This document shows, in pieces, positions 26,393 to 35,252 of a stretch of 64,000 nt of DNA. The notes beneath the pieces were generated by a model. That model saw nothing but the letters and a program-made list of their open reading frames with translations. It did no database searches and was not told the origin of the DNA. Numbering within the stretch: position 1 is the stretch's first letter; each line of letters starts with the position of its first letter. Position numbers and translations under genes: made by a program. The DNA is taken from the NCBI GenBank assembly GCA_965242595.1, contig OZ251464.1, positions 2,666,001-2,730,000 of the forward strand, given 5' to 3'. The DNA is from SP197 sp965242595. GTDB lineage: Bacteria > Pseudomonadota > Alphaproteobacteria > SP197.

Positions 26393-27660
26393 GCCGCCCG
26401 CGCGGCCAGGCCGAAACGCCGCGCCAGGTGGGCGATGCCGGTCTCCATGGCGAAGGCCGCGCGCACGCGCTGGGCGCCGGCCGCGCCCAGGCGCTGGCGC
26501 AGCGTGCCGTCGCGGATGGCGCGGTCCAGAAGGGCGGCCAGCGAGGCGGGCGAGCCGGGTTCGGCCAGCAGACCGCTGGTTCCGTCCTCGATCAGCTCCG
26601 GCACGGCATCGATGCGGGTCGTGACCACGGCCAGCTCCTGGCTCAACGCTTCCATCAGCACATTGGGCAGGCCGTCGCGGTCGCCGTCGGCGGCGACCAT
26701 GGGGGCCAGCACGAACAGATCGGCCGCCCGGCAGGCCGCCAGCACCTGCTGCTGTGTCCCGGCCCCGCGCCAGGCGATGCGCCCCGCCAGCCCGGCCGCC
26801 GCCGCCTGCTCTGCCAGCCGTTCCGCCAGCGGCCCGGCGCCGATATGTTCGAAGCTCCAGCCCAGCTCCGCCGGCAGCCGGGCCAGGGCCTCGATCAGGA
26901 TGCGATAGCCCTTCTTCTCCACCAGCCGGCCCACCGACAGCAGCCGCACCGGCGCGCCCGCCGGGCGCGGCGCTCTGGCCGGCGGCGGCGGCCAGCGGGC
27001 AAGATCGATGCCGTGATAGACGAGGCCGACCCGCCCGGCCGGCGCCAGCCGTTGCAGATAACGGCGGTTGGCCTCGGTGCAGGTGACCAGCCAGCGGCAA
27101 TCGGCCAGCTTTTCGGCCAGCTCCCAGGTCGGCGTGGTGTAGATGTCTTTGGCATGGGCCGAAGCCGACCAGGGCAGCCCGGTCATCAGCGCCGCATAGC
27201 GCGCCACCGAGGCCGGGGTGTGCAGAAAATGGGCGTGCAGATGGCCGGCACGCGCCGCCGTTTCCACCGCCAGCACACAGGCCTGGCCGAAGCGGCGCAC
27301 CCGGTTGGCGCTGCGGTCGCGCTTCAGATCGGCCAGCCATTGCCGCCTTGCGCGGCCCCAGCCGGGAAGGCGCCGCGCCCGCCACCAGGCGGCCAGCACG
27401 CGCCGCGGCGCCCGGTGGAGATATTCCGGCAGATAGGCCACCGGGGCGGCGATCTCGCGGTGGATCGGGTGGATGTGCCCGTCGGTCGGGCGGCGCAGCG
27501 AGACGATCTCGATGGCAAGGCCGCGCCTCTCCAGGGCCAGGATCTCCTGGGCGATGAAGGTTTCGCTCAGGCGCGGATAACCCTTCACCACGAAAGCGAC
27601 CGGGCGGGTGGACGGGCGCTGCCGCGCCGCGCCATCGTCCGGCCCGGGGCGCGCGCTCAC
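26389..27660 (-). CDS. GT4-type glycosyltransferase
   Basis: A 423-residue enzyme of the exopolysaccharide (WcaL/colanic-acid) style. The N-terminus reads VAFVVKGYPRLSETFIAQEI, where SETFI is characteristic. It has LHAHFLHTPASVARYAALMT, SASAHAKDIYT, and a donor domain with LLSVGRLVEKKGYRILIEAL. The EX7E region is GLPNVLMEALSQELAVVTTR followed by VPELIEDGTSGLLAEPG. The chosen GTG overlaps the upstream stop (GTGA). The next gene starts by the same device. GC is very high throughout. Confidence 0.92.
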   Translation of the reverse strand: MSARPGPDDGAARQRPSTRPVAFVVKGYPRLSETFIAQEILALERRGLAIEIVSLRRPTDGHIHPIHREIAAPVAYLPEYLHRAPRRVLAAWWRARRLPGWGRARRQWLADLKRDRSANRVRRFGQACVLAVETAARAGHLHAHFLHTPASVARYAALMTGLPWSASAHAKDIYTTPTWELAEKLADCRWLVTCTEANRRYLQRLAPAGRVGLVYHGIDLARWPPPPARAPRPAGAPVRLLSVGRLVEKKGYRILIEALARLPAELGWSFEHIGAGPLAERLAEQAAAAGLAGRIAWRGAGTQQQVLAACRAADLFVLAPMVAADGDRDGLPNVLMEALSQELAVVTTRIDAVPELIEDGTSGLLAEPGSPASLAALLDRAIRDGTLRQRLGAAGAQRVRAAFAMETGIAHLARRFGLAARAA

Positions 27661-28916
27661 GGCAGGGCGAGGCGCCCGCGCCCGGCGACGGTCAGCCGGT
27701 CCTGGCGCCCGCCATGGGGGGTGCCGTCCCGCCCTTCCGCCAGATGCATGGCGACCAGCCGGTTGACGTTTTCCAGACCGTCCAGCAGCCCCGGCACCAC
27801 CACCTGGCTGGGGCGGCGCTGCTGCGCCAGCTGGCGGATGGCGGTGGCCATGGCGGCGGGGTTTTCCGCCTTGTCTTCGGCCAGCATCGCCACCAGCCCC
27901 AGCTCCTGCGCCCGGCTGGCGCGGATCAGCTGTTCGCGGCGCGGCAGCTGGCGCGGGACGATCAGCGCCGGTTTGTCGAAGCTCAAAATCTCGCAAAAGG
28001 TGTTGTAGCCGCCCATCGCCACCACGCCGGAGGCGCGCGCCATCAGCGCCTCCAGATGGGCATCGAAGGTGATCGCCGTCACCGCCGCCAGCCGATCCAC
28101 CCGCTCTTGAAAGCGGGCGCGGGCGTCGGGTTCCATGAAGGGGCCGAACACCACCAGCGCCGGCAGCGGCGGCGGCGCAGGCGATTCATAGGCCGCCAGC
28201 ACCCAGTCCACCAGCAGATCGCCGTCGCCGCCGCCGCCGGTGGTCACCAGCACGAAGGGTTCGCCCACGCCGTCGGGCAGGCCGCTTTCGGGCAGGCCCT
28301 GGGGCAGGGTCCGCTCCAGATAGCCGGTATAGACCATCTTGCGCCGCACCGATGGGGGCACGGCGATCTCCTCCAGCGGGTCGTGTATCTGGGGCAGGCC
28401 ATAGACCCAGATGTCGTCATAGAGGTCGCGCAGGGCCGGCATGGCGTTCTTGCGCCGCCATTCGGCCCGCAGCAGGGCGGGGTCGTCCATCACGTCGCGC
28501 AGGCCCAGAACGATGCGGGTGCCGCGCGCCTTCAGCATCTCGATGGTCTCGCGCGCCTCGCCCTTCAGCCCCAGCGGCTCCTTGTCCACCAGGAAGATGT
28601 CGGGGTCGAAGATGTCGGCGGTATGGCGCATGATCGAGGCGCGCATGGCCATGGTCTGCTCGGTGTCCAGCAGCAGGTTCAGCGGCGTGTATTCGCCGTT
28701 GCGCAGCTTGATCACCCCCGGCACCCGCACGAAATCCACCCGGGCGCGAAAATCGAAGCTGCCGATGATGGGCGAGCCGGTCAGGATCAGCACGGTCAGG
28801 GTCGCGGTTTCGCCCACCAGGGCATGGGCGATGGCCCGGCAGCGGCGCAGATGACCCAGCCCGAAGCTGTCATGGCTGTAGATCAGCACCCGCGGATGCG
28901 TCGCCTGCGCCTTCAT
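27657..28916 (-). CDS. MurG-like glycosyltransferase (COG4671 type)
   Basis: A 419-residue protein. Its N-terminus VLIYSHDSFGLGHLRRCRAI has the glycine-rich loop of GT28/MurG-like enzymes (GxGHxxR). The C-terminal domain has FVLVTTGGGGDGDLLVDWVL and the donor motif GGYNTFCEILSFDKPALIVP followed by REQLIRA. It is the first gene of the minus-strand glycosyltransferase run and is divergent from the ABC exporter-like gene over a 138-base gap that must contain both promoters. A paralogue with the same GGYNT signature lies at about 40-41 kb. Confidence 0.88.
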   Translation of the reverse strand: MKAQATHPRVLIYSHDSFGLGHLRRCRAIAHALVGETATLTVLILTGSPIIGSFDFRARVDFVRVPGVIKLRNGEYTPLNLLLDTEQTMAMRASIMRHTADIFDPDIFLVDKEPLGLKGEARETIEMLKARGTRIVLGLRDVMDDPALLRAEWRRKNAMPALRDLYDDIWVYGLPQIHDPLEEIAVPPSVRRKMVYTGYLERTLPQGLPESGLPDGVGEPFVLVTTGGGGDGDLLVDWVLAAYESPAPPPLPALVVFGPFMEPDARARFQERVDRLAAVTAITFDAHLEALMARASGVVAMGGYNTFCEILSFDKPALIVPRQLPRREQLIRASRAQELGLVAMLAEDKAENPAAMATAIRQLAQQRRPSQVVVPGLLDGLENVNRLVAMHLAEGRDGTPHGGRQDRLTVAGRGRLALP

Positions 28917-29054
28917 GCCAACCCCGCCGGACCCCGGCAATCGTCCCGAACGGCCGTTATCCCACAGCCGGCGAGGCGGCGAAAGCCACCGCCGCACCGG
29001 GACGCTGGCGCGGCGCCAGCGAAAGGCTAGACTGCGCCAGCGCCGGTCGGGGCC

Positions 29055-31703
29055 ATGGAACCCAGCATCTACCGCTTCATCTTTCGCTATTCGAAGCGCC
29101 AGCAAGCGGCCATCCTGGCGCTGACGCTGCTGTCGCTGCCGTTCTACTACGCCTCCCTCGACATCCCCAAGCTGATCGTCAACAACGTCCTCGACCAGGC
29201 GACGGCGGCAGCCGGCAGCCATGCCTTCGTGCTGCTGGGCGTGCATCTGGCCGATATGGAGCGCATCGCTCTGCTGGCGCTCTATTGCGGGCTGTTCCTC
29301 GCCCTCGTGCTGGCCAATGGCGGCTTCAAATACCTCATCAATGTCTATAAGGGCCTGCTGGGGGAACGCCTGCTGCGGCGGCTGCGCTATCGCCTGTTCG
29401 CCCGCGTCACCCGCTTTCCGCTGCCCCATTTCCGCAAGACCGGCCCCGGCGAGCTGATCCCCATGATCACCCAGGAGGTGGAGCCGCTGGGCGGCTTCAT
29501 CGGCGATGCCCTGGCGCTGCCCCTCTATCAGGGCGGGCTGCTGGCGACGGCGCTGATCTTCATCTTCATGCAGGATGTCTGGATGGGGCTGGCGGCGATC
29601 TCGCTCTATCCCGTGCAGGGCTGGATCGTGCCGCGCCTGCAACGCAAGGTGAACCGGCTGGGCAAGGCGCGGGTGCGCGCGGTGCGCAAGGTCTCGGAAC
29701 GCATCGCCGAGACGGTCCAGGGCGCCGAGGAGATGCACGCCAACGGCGCGGTGCGCTGGGAACGGGCGGATTTCACCTCCCACATGGCGCGCATCTTCGC
29801 CATCCGCTTCGACATCTACCGCAAGAAGTTCTTCATCAAGTTCCTCAACAACTTCCTGGCCCAGCTCACCCCCTTCTTCTTCTATGCCGCCGGCGGCTGG
29901 TTCGTGATCGAAGGCGAGCTGTCGCTGGGCGCCCTGGTGGCGGTGCTGGCCGCCTACAAGGATCTGCCGCCGCCCTGGAAGGAGCTCCTGAACCACTACC
30001 AGATGCGCGAGGATGCCAGGATCAAATACGAACAGGTCGTCACCCGCTTCGCCCCGGCCGGGATGCGCGCGGAAGCCATCGTCGTCGGCGATGGCGCCGC
30101 GCCGCCCTTCGAGGGCGCGCTCACCGCCGCCAATCTGCGCTACCAGGAAGACGGCGAGAGCGAGATCGACGGCCTCAACCTGGAGATCGACCTCGCCAGC
30201 CATGTCGCCCTGGTGGGCGAGGCCGGCAGCGGCAAGGAACGCGCCGCCATGCTGCTGGCGCGCCTGCTGGATCCCTCCGGCGGCCATATCGCCTATGGCG
30301 GCCAGCGCGGCGAGGCGCTGCCGGAGGCCGTCACCGGGCGCCGCATCGGCTATGTCGGCCAGACCACCGCCCTGTTTTCGGCCTCGCTGCTGGAAAATCT
30401 GCTCTACGGCCTGCGCCAGGCGCCCCAGGCAGCCCATCGGGGCGACAGCGACGGGGAAGAACGCCGCCGGGCGCGCGAAGAGGCGCTGGGCACCGGCAAC
30501 AGCGGCGACGATGTGGAGGCCGACTGGGTCGATCTCGCCCCCGCCGGGGTGGAATTTCTGGCGGCCGTGCGCCACGCCCTGGCCACGGCCGACATGGAGG
30601 ACGATGTCTATCGCTTTGGCCTGCGCGGGCGGCTGGACGCCGACGCCCACCCCGAAACCGCGCGCCGCGTGCTGGAGGCGCGCGCCGTGCTGGAGAGGCG
30701 CCTGGGCGAAGACGACCTCAAAGGCCTGGTGGAGACCTTCGACCGCGACGCCTACAACACCAACGCCACCGTGGCCGAAAACCTGCTGTTCGGCACGCCG
30801 GTGGGCGATGCCTTCGATCCCGAACGGCTGCCGGAGAACGCCTATGTGATGCGGGTGCTGACGAGGTTCGATCTGGCCGCGGCCTTTCTGCGCATCGGCC
30901 ACGAGGTCGCCCGCACCATGGTGGAGCTGTTTGCCGACCTGCCGCCGGACCACGCCTATTTCGCCCAGTTTTCCTTCATTTCCCTGGACGACCTGCCGGA
31001 TTACCGGGCGATCCTGCAGCGGGCGCAGCGGCTGGGCCTCAACGGCCTCGACGAGGGCGACCGCATGCGTCTGCTGGCGCTGCCCTTCAAGCTGGCGCCG
31101 GCCAGGCACCGCCTGGGCCTGATCGACGACGCCATGCAGGCGCGGCTGCTGGAAGCCCGCCACGCCTTCGCGGCAAACCTCCCCCGCCCGCTGTCCGGCA
31201 GCGTCGCGTTCTACCGCCGCGATCGCTACAACGCCGCCGCGCCGCTGCAAGACAACATCCTGTTCGGCAAAATCGTTCACGGCCGCGCTGGCGCCAGGGA
31301 GCGGGTGGGGGCGCTGATCGAGGAGACCATCGAACGGCTGGACCTGAAGGCGGCGGTGATCGAGGCGGGGCTGGATGTCCAGGTCGGCATCGGCGGCGGG
31401 CGGCTGCAACCCGCCCAGCGTCAGAAGGCCGCCATCGCCCGCGCGGTGCTGAAACGCCCGCAGCTGCTGGTGCTGGCAGAGGCCACCGCCGCCCTGGACG
31501 CTGCCAGCCAGGCGCGGGTGCTGGCCAATCTGCGGCGCGAATTCGCCGGCCGCTGCCTGATCTGCGCCCTGCAACGGGCGGGCGACGCCAGGGATTTCGA
31601 CCGCATCGTCGTCATGAAGGAGGGCCGGGCGGTGGAACAGGGCGGCTTCGAGCAGCTGATGGCGGCAGGCGGCCTGCTGCCGGCGCTGGTGGACGCCGGA
31701 TAG
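29055..31703 (+). CDS. ABC exporter-like protein with an interrupted, degenerate nucleotide-binding domain
   Basis: The gene has 883 codons. Residues 1-340 form a six-span ABC exporter domain (IYRFIFRYSKRQQAAILALT, with intracellular loops such as RRLRYRLFARVTRFPLPHFR). Walker A at 388-395 reads GEAGSGKE: the Lys is kept but the Ser/Thr is Glu. A Q-loop-like GQ lies at 435-436, then SLLENLLYG ends at 452. About 330 extra residues follow, with two more copies of that segment (VAENLLFG 573-580; QDNILFG 732-738). The signature is LQPAQ (784-788) instead of LSGGQ, Walker B reads VLAEAT (Asp to Ala), and the H-loop has Gln for His. ATP hydrolysis is doubtful. A cyclic-nucleotide-binding gene follows. 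Confidence 0.85.
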   Translation: MEPSIYRFIFRYSKRQQAAILALTLLSLPFYYASLDIPKLIVNNVLDQATAAAGSHAFVLLGVHLADMERIALLALYCGLFLALVLANGGFKYLINVYKGLLGERLLRRLRYRLFARVTRFPLPHFRKTGPGELIPMITQEVEPLGGFIGDALALPLYQGGLLATALIFIFMQDVWMGLAAISLYPVQGWIVPRLQRKVNRLGKARVRAVRKVSERIAETVQGAEEMHANGAVRWERADFTSHMARIFAIRFDIYRKKFFIKFLNNFLAQLTPFFFYAAGGWFVIEGELSLGALVAVLAAYKDLPPPWKELLNHYQMREDARIKYEQVVTRFAPAGMRAEAIVVGDGAAPPFEGALTAANLRYQEDGESEIDGLNLEIDLASHVALVGEAGSGKERAAMLLARLLDPSGGHIAYGGQRGEALPEAVTGRRIGYVGQTTALFSASLLENLLYGLRQAPQAAHRGDSDGEERRRAREEALGTGNSGDDVEADWVDLAPAGVEFLAAVRHALATADMEDDVYRFGLRGRLDADAHPETARRVLEARAVLERRLGEDDLKGLVETFDRDAYNTNATVAENLLFGTPVGDAFDPERLPENAYVMRVLTRFDLAAAFLRIGHEVARTMVELFADLPPDHAYFAQFSFISLDDLPDYRAILQRAQRLGLNGLDEGDRMRLLALPFKLAPARHRLGLIDDAMQARLLEARHAFAANLPRPLSGSVAFYRRDRYNAAAPLQDNILFGKIVHGRAGARERVGALIEETIERLDLKAAVIEAGLDVQVGIGGGRLQPAQRQKAAIARAVLKRPQLLVLAEATAALDAASQARVLANLRREFAGRCLICALQRAGDARDFDRIVVMKEGRAVEQGGFEQLMAAGGLLPALVDAG

Positions 31704-31738
31704 GCGCCGAACAGGGGCGCAGCGCGGGGAGGAAAAGC

Positions 31739-32194
31739 ATGAGCCTGCAACAGGAAGTCGAATTGCTGCGCAACATCCCGCTGTTCGCCAAAATCGAGCC
31801 CAGCCGGCTGAAGCTGCTGGCCTTCGCCGCCGAACGGCTCGCCTTTCACGCCGGCGACACCATCTGCCGCCAGGGCGAGGAGGGCGATTGCGCCTGGATC
31901 GTGGTCGCCGGCGAGGCCGAGGTCACGGTCGCCGGCCCGGAAGGCGAGGTGACGGTGGCGACGCTGGGGCGCAACGACTTCGTGGGCGAGACGGCGATCC
32001 TGTGCGACGTGCCGCGCACCGCCACGGTGCGGGCCAGGACCGAGCTGGAGGCGCTCGCCATCTCCAAGGATCTGTTCTTCCAGCTGGTCGGCCAATTCCC
32101 CGAGATGGCGATCGAGATCATGCGCGAGCTGGCATCGCGGGTGGAGCGCACCACCCGCCAGCTGCGCCAGGCGCTGGCGGATGGGCGCGGATGA
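31739..32194 (+). CDS. stand-alone cyclic-nucleotide-binding domain protein
   Basis: A 151-residue protein made only of a CRP/PKA-type cNMP-binding beta-barrel plus flanking helices: LLRNIPLFAKIEPSRLKLLA, then AGDTICRQGEEGDCAWIVVA. The phosphate-binding cassette is FVGETAILCDVPRTATVRA, with the conserved Gly-Glu and Arg. No DNA-binding domain is attached. AGGAAAAG precedes the ATG. It probably senses cAMP or cGMP for the ABC-like protein upstream (35 bases) or the methyltransferase that overlaps its stop (ATGA). A class III cyclase at about 52 kb could supply the signal. Confidence 0.9.
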   Translation: MSLQQEVELLRNIPLFAKIEPSRLKLLAFAAERLAFHAGDTICRQGEEGDCAWIVVAGEAEVTVAGPEGEVTVATLGRNDFVGETAILCDVPRTATVRARTELEALAISKDLFFQLVGQFPEMAIEIMRELASRVERTTRQLRQALADGRG

Positions 32195-32676
32195 GCCGCC
32201 TGGAAAGCGCCATCCGCCGCCTGCAAGCCCAGAAGGCCTGCCTGGAGCTGGCGGCCACGCTCATCGCCGCCAGGCCCGGCTGCGTGCTGGAGCTGGGCCT
32301 CGGCAACGGGCGCAGCTTCGACCATCTGCGCGCCCTGCTGCCGGAACGCGCCATCTACTGCTTCGACCGCCGTTGCGCCGCCCATCCCGACTGCATCCCC
32401 AGCGAGGAACGCCTGTTCCTGGGCGAGCTCGCCGCCACCCTGCCGGCGGCAGCCCTCCAGCTGGCCGGCGCGGCCGTCCTGGTCCACAGCGATATCGGCT
32501 CGGGCGACAAGGCCGCCAGCCTGGCGCAGGCGGCCTGGCTGGCCGGCGCGCTCCCCCCGCTGCTGGCGCCGGGCGCCGCGATAGCCAGCGACCAGCCCCT
32601 GCCGAACCCGGCCTGGCAGCCCATCCCCCCGCCCCCCGGCATCGCCCCGGGCCGCTACCACATCTACCGGGCGTAA
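32191..32676 (+). CDS. small class I SAM-dependent methyltransferase-like protein
   Basis: A 161-residue protein with the SAM-binding first motif CVLELGLGNGRSFDHLRALL and an acidic strand-2 end (AIYCFDRRCAAHPDCIPSEE). A VLVHSDIGSGDKAASLAQAA segment follows. The fold appears minimal, lacking the usual C-terminal substrate lid. It is translationally coupled to the cyclic-nucleotide-binding gene by a four-base overlap, ending the three-gene run that starts with the ABC-like gene. The substrate is unknown. The 111-base gap after it contains no gene. Confidence 0.8.
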   Translation: MSRLESAIRRLQAQKACLELAATLIAARPGCVLELGLGNGRSFDHLRALLPERAIYCFDRRCAAHPDCIPSEERLFLGELAATLPAAALQLAGAAVLVHSDIGSGDKAASLAQAAWLAGALPPLLAPGAAIASDQPLPNPAWQPIPPPPGIAPGRYHIYRA

Positions 32677-32787
32677 GCCCCCCGGCGCGCCAGCGTCTCG
32701 CCGAAAACCCGAACCGGGAAGAGCCGGTCGCGTATCGGTTCGGCACCATGCCTCTCCCATAGATCGGTTGGGAGATGACATACTTGA

Positions 32788-33093
32788 CTAGCCAAGCTCG
32801 ATGTCGTCGCGGCGGCGTTCGTATTCTTTATCGGTGAGCCGCCATCCCCCGCGCCCACCTTGCTGGGGTGCCCGCTCAACCTTTCCCTGTTCGTGAAGCT
32901 GGTTCAGCAGTCCGTGAACGATGGCGTCGTTCATGTTCATGACGCCAGGGTCACGATAGATGCCAGCCCTGCGGCCGATGTCTGCCGCGCCAACCCCATA
33001 GCCTTCCGGATGCGCATTGCAGAGCACGTCCAGAACGGCCTCTTGTAAGTGGAACTCGCCGATGCGGGAAAGCTGCTTTGGGCGGATGCTCAT
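32788..33093 (-). CDS. hypothetical protein, possible winged-helix, in DNA-methyltransferase module
   Basis: A 101-residue protein. The sequence FHLQEAVLDVLCNAHPEGYG then GAADIGRRAGIYRDPGVMNM, DAIVHGLLNQLHEQGKVERA and GGRGGWRLTDKEYERRRDDI has the rhythm of a winged-helix domain: helices, a recognition-like helix, and a Gly-rich wing. Its ATG overlaps the stop of the DNA methyltransferase by four bases. It could regulate the methyltransferase or be a partner; the family was not recognised. Confidence 0.7.
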   Translation of the reverse strand: MSIRPKQLSRIGEFHLQEAVLDVLCNAHPEGYGVGAADIGRRAGIYRDPGVMNMNDAIVHGLLNQLHEQGKVERAPQQGGRGGWRLTDKEYERRRDDIELG

Positions 33094-34046
33094 GTTGCCG
33101 CTCCTTCCAGGCGCTTGCGCGCGATCTCGATATAGTCCCGGTTGACGTCGATGCCGATGCTATGGCGACCGCAGCGTCGGGCCGCCAGACACGTGGTTCC
33201 GGAACCGACGAAGGGATCGAGCACCGTCTGGCCCTTGACGGAGAACACACGGATCAGGTGTTCCATCAGCTTGACCGGTTTTGCCGTCAGGTGGCCGTTG
33301 AAATGGTCCTTGGGCTGCTTTTCCACCGTCATCACAGTTTCCGGCACATGGGTGTCGAGCGTCTGGCCGGCGTCGATCAGGCCGGTCTCATGGGCCAGCC
33401 AGTTATCGACAAAGGTGCCATCGCGCGGCTTCTGGGCCAGGATCACCGCCTCGAACTGGGGCCGCAACTGGGGTGTACGCCGGCCACCCAGGCGGCGGAC
33501 TGCAGCGGCCTTCTCGGCTTTCGTCATGTCGTCGCGGCGTTTCACGAAGTGGTCCATGGTGAACGCTTTGAACTGTGCCTTGGCCGTGAAGCGCCATGCC
33601 AGCACGTCGCGCACCTCGAAGCCGGCGTCCTCGATGGCTACCGCTGCACGATGGGACAAGCGCGGGGCCGCGAACATCAGCATGAAGGCGCCCGGCTTCA
33701 GCACGCGCAGCACTTCCGTCGCGATGGGCGTCAGGAACTTTTGCAGGCGTCGGCCCTGGTCGGGATCGAACTTCATGCCGATGGGCAGACCACCCACGGC
33801 GTCGGCGCGCCGACGGGAATGCTCGATGCCCTCATGGTTCCAGCCGTCGTCGAGCCGGTCCAGGAAATAGGGCGGGTCGGTGACGGCCAGATGCACGCTG
33901 GCAGACTCCATATCGGCCAGCACCGCCTGGCAATCGCCGACGTAGAGCTTCACTTCAGGTTGTGCGCCGTCGCGCATCACCGCCCGTGCCAGAGCTTCAG
34001 GCGTCATGTTCACCGGCCCAACGACGATGGGAGCGAGTGTGCTCAT
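33090..34046 (-). CDS. site-specific DNA methyltransferase (N4-cytosine/N6-adenine, beta class)
   Basis: A 318-residue amino-methyltransferase. The catalytic motif IV is DPPY at residues 57-60. The SAM-binding motif I follows late, as VLDPFVGSGTTCLAARRCGR then SIGIDVNRDYIEIARKRLEG. Motif IV before motif I is the beta-class order. The central part (ALAWRFTAKAQFKAFTMDHF onward) is the likely target-recognition region. No restriction nuclease gene adjoins it, so it is solitary: regulatory, phage-derived or a restriction remnant. Both ends overlap small genes by four bases. Confidence 0.93.
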   Translation of the reverse strand: MSTLAPIVVGPVNMTPEALARAVMRDGAQPEVKLYVGDCQAVLADMESASVHLAVTDPPYFLDRLDDGWNHEGIEHSRRRADAVGGLPIGMKFDPDQGRRLQKFLTPIATEVLRVLKPGAFMLMFAAPRLSHRAAVAIEDAGFEVRDVLAWRFTAKAQFKAFTMDHFVKRRDDMTKAEKAAAVRRLGGRRTPQLRPQFEAVILAQKPRDGTFVDNWLAHETGLIDAGQTLDTHVPETVMTVEKQPKDHFNGHLTAKPVKLMEHLIRVFSVKGQTVLDPFVGSGTTCLAARRCGRHSIGIDVNRDYIEIARKRLEGAAT

Positions 34047-34189
34047 GCTGCACCTTGTGTCGTGAATCCGGCCCAGGTCGAGCGGCGGCCGATCATGTGG
34101 GTCATCAGGATGCCCCGGCCGCGGTGCTCGTGTTCCAGTTCGTCTCGCATCTTCTTATAGGCGGCGATATTTTTCCGAAACTCATGCAT
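34043..34189 (-). CDS. 48-residue protein, first gene of DNA-methyltransferase module
   Basis: A short frame MHEFRKNIAAYKKMRDELEH then EHRGRGILMTHMIGRRSTWA and GFTTQGAA ends in a TGA that overlaps the methyltransferase ATG by four bases (ATGA). The N-terminal half should be a charged helix. The precise overlap, repeated at the other end of the methyltransferase gene, is the main reason to believe it is translated. No strong ribosome site is visible. Function unknown. Confidence 0.5.
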   Translation of the reverse strand: MHEFRKNIAAYKKMRDELEHEHRGRGILMTHMIGRRSTWAGFTTQGAA

Positions 34190-34286
34190 GGGGATCGGCC
34201 GCCGCAAGGAACCCAACGATTATGTCACATACTGCCCGGCTTGGCCATAACGGCGTCGGGCCGAAGTGGCGACATCGCCCGCCCCG

Positions 34287-35228
34287 TCACCCCAGCCGCC
34301 GTTCCACCGCGTCCCAGAAGCGGGCCTCCAGCTTCACGCCGTCGAAACGGTCGATCTCCTGCAAGCCGGTGGGCGAGGTGACGTTGATCTCGGTCAGCCA
34401 TTCGCCGATCACGTCGATCCCCACCAGAATCATCCCGCGTCGGGCCAGTTCCGGCCCGATCGCGCGGCAGATCTCCCGGTCGCGGCGGGTCAGCGTCGCC
34501 GCCACCGGGCGCCCGCCGACATGCATGTTGGAGCGCGCCTCGCCCGGCGCCGGGATGCGGTTGACGGCACCCACCGGCGCGCCGTCGATCAACACGATGC
34601 GCTTGTCGCCCTCCCGCACCTCCGGCAGATAGCGTTGCACCATGAGCGGCTCGCGCGAGTTCTGGCGAAACATCTCCACCAGGGCGGCCAGGTTTTCGTC
34701 CTCCGGCGTCAGATGGAACACCCCGGCACCGCCATTGCCGTAGAGCGGCTTGACGACGATATCCTCGTGGCGGGCGCGGAAGTCGCGAATCGCCTCCGGC
34801 GTCCAGGCGATCAGGGTGGGCGGCATCAGATGCTGGAAATCGGTCGCAAACAGCTTCTCCGGCGCATTTCTGACCCCGGCCGGGTCGTTCACCACCAGGG
34901 TTCCGGGGTGGACCTTCTCCAGCAGATGGGTGGTGGTGATATAGGCCATGTCGAAGGGCGGATCCTGGCGCAGCAGCACCACATCCATCTCCGCCAGGTC
35001 CATGGTGGCGGGATTGCCCAGGGTGACATGGTCGCCCCGGCGCCGCCGCAGATGCATCGGCCGCGCCCTGGCCAGCACCCGCCCCTCGCTGAAGGCGAGC
35101 TCCTGCGGCCCGTGAACATAGACCGCATGGCCGCGCTCCTGCGCTTCCAGCGCCAGCACGAAGGTGGTGTCGGCGTCGATGTCGATCGCCTCCACCGGGT
35201 CCATCTGCACGGCGACGGAAAGGGTCAT
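34287..35228 (-). CDS. gshB: glutathione synthetase
   Basis: ATP-grasp ligase of 313 residues joining gamma-glutamylcysteine and glycine. Family segments are VAVQMDPVEAIDIDADTTFV at the start, VVLLRQDPPFDMAYITTTHL, NDPAGVRNAPEKLFATDFQH and the ATP-grasp core DIVVKPLYGNGGAGVFHLTP. Next come RYLPEVREGDKRIVLIDGAP and the metal-binding GIDVIGEWLTEINVTSPTGL. Length and motifs match bacterial GshB. It is downstream of the BON lipoprotein and yraN on the same strand. Confidence 0.97.
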   Translation of the reverse strand: MTLSVAVQMDPVEAIDIDADTTFVLALEAQERGHAVYVHGPQELAFSEGRVLARARPMHLRRRRGDHVTLGNPATMDLAEMDVVLLRQDPPFDMAYITTTHLLEKVHPGTLVVNDPAGVRNAPEKLFATDFQHLMPPTLIAWTPEAIRDFRARHEDIVVKPLYGNGGAGVFHLTPEDENLAALVEMFRQNSREPLMVQRYLPEVREGDKRIVLIDGAPVGAVNRIPAPGEARSNMHVGGRPVAATLTRRDREICRAIGPELARRGMILVGIDVIGEWLTEINVTSPTGLQEIDRFDGVKLEARFWDAVERRLG

Positions 35229-35252
35229 GGCCGCGCCGGCCCGCCGGTCCGC

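Noticed and set aside
27657..31574. Very long minus-strand open frame running opposite the ABC exporter-like gene
   Set aside because: Only its last 420 codons (27657-28916) are a real glycosyltransferase. The rest is antisense to a gene with clear domains and has the His/Gln/Arg-rich, motif-free composition of GC-driven shadow frames.
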